The notes under the pieces: generated by a model
Seen by the model: the letters and a program-made list of their open reading frames with translations, nothing else
Database searches by the model: none
What the model was told of the DNA's origin: nothing
Program-made: the position numbers and the translations under genes
Assembly: GCA_036268485.1 (NCBI GenBank)
Contig: DATAUC010000042.1
Coordinates: 1-64,000, forward strand
DNA length: 64,000 nt
From: Bog-473 sp036268485
GTDB lineage: Bacteria > Actinomycetota > Acidimicrobiia > Acidimicrobiales > RAAP-2
Reading direction: 5' to 3'
Shown here: positions 60,473 to 64,000 of the stretch, piece by piece
How the letters are laid out: each line of letters starts with the position of its first letter
How positions within the stretch are numbered: the stretch's first letter is position 1

Positions 60473-60508
60473 GATGACGTGTCATGGTATATTAAGTGAC
60501 ACGTCATC
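60473..60508. promoter_or_regulatory. MarR operator: perfect 12-bp inverted repeat
   Basis: GATGACGTGTCA (60473-60484) and TGACACGTCATC (60497-60508) are exact reverse complements with a 12-base AT-rich spacer containing TATATT. Located between the divergent marR and hydrolase starts. Confidence 0.8.
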
Positions 60509-60530
60509 TAATTCGGAAGAGGATCCCACC

Positions 60531-61286
60531 GTGTCAATCACCACCAGGCCAACGCTCGTCACCGTCCCGTGCTTTTCGGGCGCCCCATGGGACGAGCGAC
60601 AGCTCGCCCCACTGCGGGACTATCCGGTACGCACAATGCGCCTCCCCGAAGGGCTCGACGAGGTCGATCGTTATACCGATTTTCTCGCCACGCAGGTCGA
60701 GGGCCTCTCTGACTATGTGCTCGTCGGCGACTCCTTCGGCGCCGTCATCAGCCTCAATCTCTCGCTCGGACAACCGGCCGGTCTACGCGGGCTGGTGCTC
60801 TCGGGTGGGTTTGCAGCCAACCCTCTTCCACGCTGGAAGGGGGTAGCGGCCCGAGGGTCGCGCTATGCCGCCGGACCGCTCTATCGGCAAGGCACGTTGC
60901 GCGTTCATGCTCGCGAGCTCGCCTCGCCGTTCGACCGTGATGCCGAAGTCCCCCATCGCCAGAACGACTACCGCCGGTTGTTCATCGAGAACACTCCACG
61001 TACCTCGTACAGCGCCCGCGTCACCAGCGTTATCTCCTTTGACGTACGCGATCAGCTCGTCAAGGTCGACGTGCCCACCCTGCTCATTACTCCCGCCGAC
61101 GATCGGCTCGTTGGGGCCCACGCGGCTCGGGAGCTTTGCGAGGGCCTCCCCAACGCCCGCGAAGTTGTGCTGCCCAGCACAGGGCACATGTTTCGCTTCA
61201 CCCACCCGAGCCTCTATGGCCAGACCGTTCTCGAGTTTCTCCAAGACCTCGACAGCTCAGCGCTCCCCAGAGGTGCTGACGTCTAG
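60531..61286 (+). CDS. Alpha/beta hydrolase, MarR-linked
   Basis: A 251-residue alpha/beta hydrolase from GTG 60531. Nucleophile elbow VGDSFGAV (Ser68) in place of the common GHS; acid candidate in LITPADDRLVG and C-terminal His in STGHMF. An Asp in ANPLPRWKGVAARGSR-type cap. It resembles small esterases/peroxidase-like hydrolases. The divergent MarR gene and the operator suggest induction by a MarR ligand. It converges on the nucleotidyltransferase with 4 bases shared. Confidence 0.86.
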   Translation: MSITTRPTLVTVPCFSGAPWDERQLAPLRDYPVRTMRLPEGLDEVDRYTDFLATQVEGLSDYVLVGDSFGAVISLNLSLGQPAGLRGLVLSGGFAANPLPRWKGVAARGSRYAAGPLYRQGTLRVHARELASPFDRDAEVPHRQNDYRRLFIENTPRTSYSARVTSVISFDVRDQLVKVDVPTLLITPADDRLVGAHAARELCEGLPNAREVVLPSTGHMFRFTHPSLYGQTVLEFLQDLDSSALPRGADV

Positions 61287-62146
61287 ACGCCGACGGACCA
61301 CAGGGCGGCCGCCCGCTCGCCCCGGCCCACCTGATGGTTCAATTCGGCCTGGACCAGAGCGAGGTCATCGGGATGGGTCACTCCGATGCAGCGACCATCG
61401 GTGGGCAGCACGGTGAAGGGATGGGTGGGCAATGCGTCCGCCACCACCACCGGCAGCAACACCTCGGCTTCCTCCGATGCGTCGGTCGCCGCCGCCATGG
61501 CCTCGACCAGCACCTGATGGAAGGCGGGGGTGAAGCCCCAGAGGTTCATGGAAACGAGGGCGTCGGGCGACAACTCCTCGGGCTCGAGCCCGTCGGCCGA
61601 ACGGAACGTGCCGTCACCGACAGAGCTGACCTGGCGGCGCTCGGCCACGCTGAGCAGGCGACCCTGATCGTCGAGCTGGCACACTCCCCGCGTGACGGGC
61701 GCCGATCCCACGATGGCGTTCGACAGCCGGTACCCGACCAGCGCGTCCGAGGCCTGCGCTCCGCTCAGGTGCTCCGCCATCTGGGCGAAAGCGGCCCGCC
61801 CGTAAATGTCGTCAGCATTGCCCACGCCGTAGGGGGTGCTGCTGATGAACTCGGCGGCTGAGAGCACGGCGTTGACGGTGCCCAGCGGGCGGCGCTGGGT
61901 GGCAAACTCGACCGAGACGCCAGAGGGCCACGTACGCTCGACGTGGTAGCGGATGGCCGGCCCGGTTTCGGGCCCGAGCACCAGCACGATGGAGCCGAAG
62001 CCGGCGGCCAGCGCGTCGCTGGCGACCAGGTCGATGACGGCCTCGCCGTGCGTGCCCACCGGAGCGAGCGGCTTGACGCCGCCATAGCGGCGGGCCCGTC
62101 CGGCGGCCAGGATCACCAGGGGCGGCCGGAGGGTCGAGGCGCTCAC
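61283..62146 (-). CDS. Sugar/nucleotide-transferase-like protein (NTP_transferase fold)
   Basis: A 287-residue protein with the nucleotidyltransferase N-terminus LVILAAGRARRYGGVKPLAPVG, a variant of the GxGxR...KP signature, and GNADDIYGR as the metal-binding Asp region. The family activates sugar phosphates or alcohols with NTPs, but this sequence is divergent and no substrate can be named. ATG 62146 overlaps the FabH gene stop (ATGA), so it is the third gene of the operon. Confidence 0.75.
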   Translation of the reverse strand: MSASTLRPPLVILAAGRARRYGGVKPLAPVGTHGEAVIDLVASDALAAGFGSIVLVLGPETGPAIRYHVERTWPSGVSVEFATQRRPLGTVNAVLSAAEFISSTPYGVGNADDIYGRAAFAQMAEHLSGAQASDALVGYRLSNAIVGSAPVTRGVCQLDDQGRLLSVAERRQVSSVGDGTFRSADGLEPEELSPDALVSMNLWGFTPAFHQVLVEAMAAATDASEEAEVLLPVVVADALPTHPFTVLPTDGRCIGVTHPDDLALVQAELNHQVGRGERAAALWSVGV

Positions 62147-63069
62147 TCGCCCCAGCGCAGGACGGCGCTGGCCCAGGTCATGCCGCCGCCGAAGCCGGTG
62201 AGGAGCAACGTGTCGCCGTCATGAATGCGATCGTTCTGCAGCGCATCGTGCAGGGCTAGGGGGATGGAGGCCGACGAGGTGTTGCCGTAGCGGTCGATGA
62301 CCACCACGGCCCGCTCCTCGGGAATCCCCAAACGCTGGCAGGCCGCCTGGATGATGCGCAGGTTGGCCTGGTGCGGCACCATCAACGTGATGTCGTCCGG
62401 ACCCAGGCCGGCGTCCTTCATCGCTTGCGTGCACGACTCCACCACTACCCGCACGGCCTTGCGGAAAACCTCTTTGCCATCCATGAACAACGTGCCGCCG
62501 TGCTCGCACTTGAGCAGGTGGCGCAGCGACCCGTCGTTGTTCAGGTTCCAACTCAAGAGCTGACCCGGACCGTCGACGGGCTCGACCACCACGGCGCCCG
62601 CCCCGTCACCCACGATGATGGCGATGGCCCGGTCGGTGAGATCCGTGATTCTCGACAGGGTCTCGGACCCGATCAGCAGGATCGGTCCGCTGCCCGTGGC
62701 GATGAGTCCGGCCGCCGTGACCAGGCCGTAGACGAAGCCCGAGCAGGCCGCGTTGATGTCGAAGGCGCCGCCACCGATGCCCAGGGCGTGGGCCACGCTG
62801 GGAGCCGTGCCCGGCACGACGCCGTCGGGCGTCGTCGTGGCCAGAATGAGGTGGTCGATCTCGGCCGACGTGAGGCCGGCACGCTTCAGCGCTTCCTGAC
62901 CCGCTTCGATGGCCAGACTGGAGGTGGTGCCGCCCCACCGCCGTTCCCGGATGCCGGTGCGCTCGGTGATCCAGGCGTCGCTGGTGTCGATGGTCAAGGC
63001 CATTTCGTCGTTGGTGACAACGTTGTCCGGCACCGCGATGCCCCAGCCGGTGATGCGGATGCCCTTCAC
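62143..63069 (-). CDS. FabH-like 3-oxoacyl-ACP synthase III
   Basis: A 308-residue thiolase-fold enzyme with the complete FabH triad: Cys109 in NAACSGF, His233 in VPHQANLR and Asn263 in RYGNTSS. ITGWGIAVPDNVV and TSDAWITERTGIRERRW are the typical N-terminal motifs. It condenses an acyl-CoA with malonyl-ACP (fatty-acid priming) or acts in a secondary pathway. Its partner genes, a thiolase and a nucleotidyltransferase, make a plain fatty-acid role less certain. ATGA overlaps on both sides. Confidence 0.9.
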   Translation of the reverse strand: MKGIRITGWGIAVPDNVVTNDEMALTIDTSDAWITERTGIRERRWGGTTSSLAIEAGQEALKRAGLTSAEIDHLILATTTPDGVVPGTAPSVAHALGIGGGAFDINAACSGFVYGLVTAAGLIATGSGPILLIGSETLSRITDLTDRAIAIIVGDGAGAVVVEPVDGPGQLLSWNLNNDGSLRHLLKCEHGGTLFMDGKEVFRKAVRVVVESCTQAMKDAGLGPDDITLMVPHQANLRIIQAACQRLGIPEERAVVVIDRYGNTSSASIPLALHDALQNDRIHDGDTLLLTGFGGGMTWASAVLRWGE

Positions 63070-64000
63070 GTGTCGACCTTCCCGGCCCGTACGCCGTGGA
63101 CGGCGATGAAGCCGGCGTCGCCCTCAATGATGCCGCCTGAGTTCACGGCCAGCCCGATCCGGGCGCCCTGGATCTGCCGCGCCCCGGCTCGGCCCCGCAA
63201 CTGCGTGGCCAGCTCCACCACCTGCGACAGGCCGGTGGCGCCCAGGGGATGACCGCGGCCCACCAGTCCGCCGCTGGGGTTGACCACCAGGCCGGCGCTG
63301 TCCACCCCGGTCTGGCCCGACTCAGTGGCCGGACCGGCTTCACCGAAGGCGAACAACCCGATGGATTCGAGGGCGTAGATCTCCTCGGCAGCGGTGGCGT
63401 CGTGCAATTCGACGACCTCAACGTCCTCGGGTCCGATGCCGAAGGCCTCCCAGGCGGCCTCGGCCGCCTGCGTCATACGTTCGTGGTAGTCGAGCAGTCC
63501 GTTTCCCGAGCGGGCCACCGAACCGATGATACGGGGGGCCGAGGCTGGGGCCGCAACGGCTGGACCACCCACGATGACGGCGGCGGCGCCATCGGTGAAA
63601 GAACTGCACATCAACCGGGTCAGGACGCCCGCGACCTGGGGGGAGTTGAGCACGTCTTCAATGGAGACGGTGCGCTGGCACTGGGCCAGCGGGTTGCGCG
63701 CCGCATGGTCAAAAGCCTTGACGGCGGCCGCCGCGATCTGTCGGGGTGTAACCCCGCGATCGGCCATGATCCGCTGGGCCCAGGTGTTGTTGAGACCCAT
63801 CAGGATGCTGCCAGCCGGGTTGTCGTCGTCCAGCAGTCGGTGGTGCAGGTCGTGCCGGTAGTCCGATGGCAGCCCGTCCTCAATACCGGCCATGGTCTCG
63901 TCTCGGTTGCCGGTCCACATCTTCTCGACCCCCAGGGCCAGGATGGGCTGCTCGTGGGCGGCGGCGATCAGGGTGGCGAGATGCAGGGCGGAACTCCCGC
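63066..64000 (-). CDS. Thiolase / lipid-transfer-type acetyl-CoA acetyltransferase, 5' truncated by window
   Basis: The frame is open to the window edge. The edge encodes (C)GSSALHLATLIAAAHE, so the catalytic nucleophile Cys of a thiolase is at the very end. Downstream: HDATAAEEIYALESIG and VNPSGGLVGRGHPLGATGLSQ, the SCP2-type thiolase C-terminal motifs with the His and the GHPLGATG loop. The C-terminal Cys-containing motif of degradative thiolases is replaced by NSGGIIEGDAGF. This is the non-classical, lipid-transfer branch often linked to steroid or polyketide metabolism. It overlaps the FabH gene by ATGA. Confidence 0.83.
   Translation of the reverse strand, partial: GSSALHLATLIAAAHEQPILALGVEKMWTGNRDETMAGIEDGLPSDYRHDLHHRLLDDDNPAGSILMGLNNTWAQRIMADRGVTPRQIAAAAVKAFDHAARNPLAQCQRTVSIEDVLNSPQVAGVLTRLMCSSFTDGAAAVIVGGPAVAAPASAPRIIGSVARSGNGLLDYHERMTQAAEAAWEAFGIGPEDVEVVELHDATAAEEIYALESIGLFAFGEAGPATESGQTGVDSAGLVVNPSGGLVGRGHPLGATGLSQVVELATQLRGRAGARQIQGARIGLAVNSGGIIEGDAGFIAVHGVRAGKVDT

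Overview
The window is a high-GC stretch of a bacterial chromosome, most likely from an actinobacterium. GTG starts, 4-base ATGA/GTGA gene overlaps, mycothiol-type DinB-fold enzymes and short-spaced leaders all point that way. The enzyme mix resembles Acidimicrobiia, but that class-level call is an inference. I see no rRNA, tRNA, CRISPR array, transposase, integrase or phage gene.

Left core (0-28.3 kb): metabolic genes. After a truncated gene at the edge and a nitroreductase come a rhodanese-MoeB fusion, an alpha/beta hydrolase, an aldo/keto reductase, a CtaG-like membrane protein, a VOC protein and the large subunit of methylmalonyl-CoA mutase. A GntR regulator faces a membrane-anchored propeller protein (7.5-9.1 kb). 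At 9.8-15.7 kb a minus-strand gene run holds a biotin carboxylase/BCCP subunit, an M20 peptidase, an antibiotic biosynthesis monooxygenase (ABM) and three proteins that together carry six YbjQ-like domains; the last three sit exactly between two copies of the ABM 3' end. BirA is divergent from the biotin carboxylase. From 16.5 to 22.2 kb is a surface-glycan cassette (RmlB, RmlD, UDP-glucose dehydrogenase, UDP-xylose synthase, two GT2 enzymes), followed by a secreted two-lobed retropepsin-like protease. An ArsR/AHSA1 pair, a TetR/SDR/luciferase-like set (the last broken by a stop codon) and a quinone oxidoreductase close this part.

Accessory region (28.3-47.6 kb): visibly lower GC, small unrelated genes on both strands (VOC, APH-like kinase, methyltransferases, DinB, PPOX, lipoproteins, an EEP-family pseudogene). 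Ten copies of a short degenerate repeat (core ATCCCATATCGCCGGG), all in one orientation, sit between these genes, giving a cassette-array appearance. The right part holds a PadR/membrane pair, a second GntR/propeller module with an operator like the first, an LprI-like protein and an ECF sigma factor with a membrane partner.

Sensor-like cluster (47.7-51.9 kb): a second ECF sigma factor followed by three exported beta-propeller or BNR-repeat proteins. With the two GntR modules, the window has five membrane-anchored or exported propeller-type proteins tied to transcription factors.

Right core (51.9-64 kb): GNAT, TagI glycosylase, a deleted GNAT pseudogene, an acyl-CoA synthetase divergent from an aldehyde dehydrogenase and SDR, an ECF42-type sigma factor with its YCII partner, a DsbA-like protein, a 0.5-kb structured non-coding stretch, a MarR/hydrolase pair around a perfect 12-bp inverted repeat, and a thiolase - FabH - nucleotidyltransferase operon that runs off the end.
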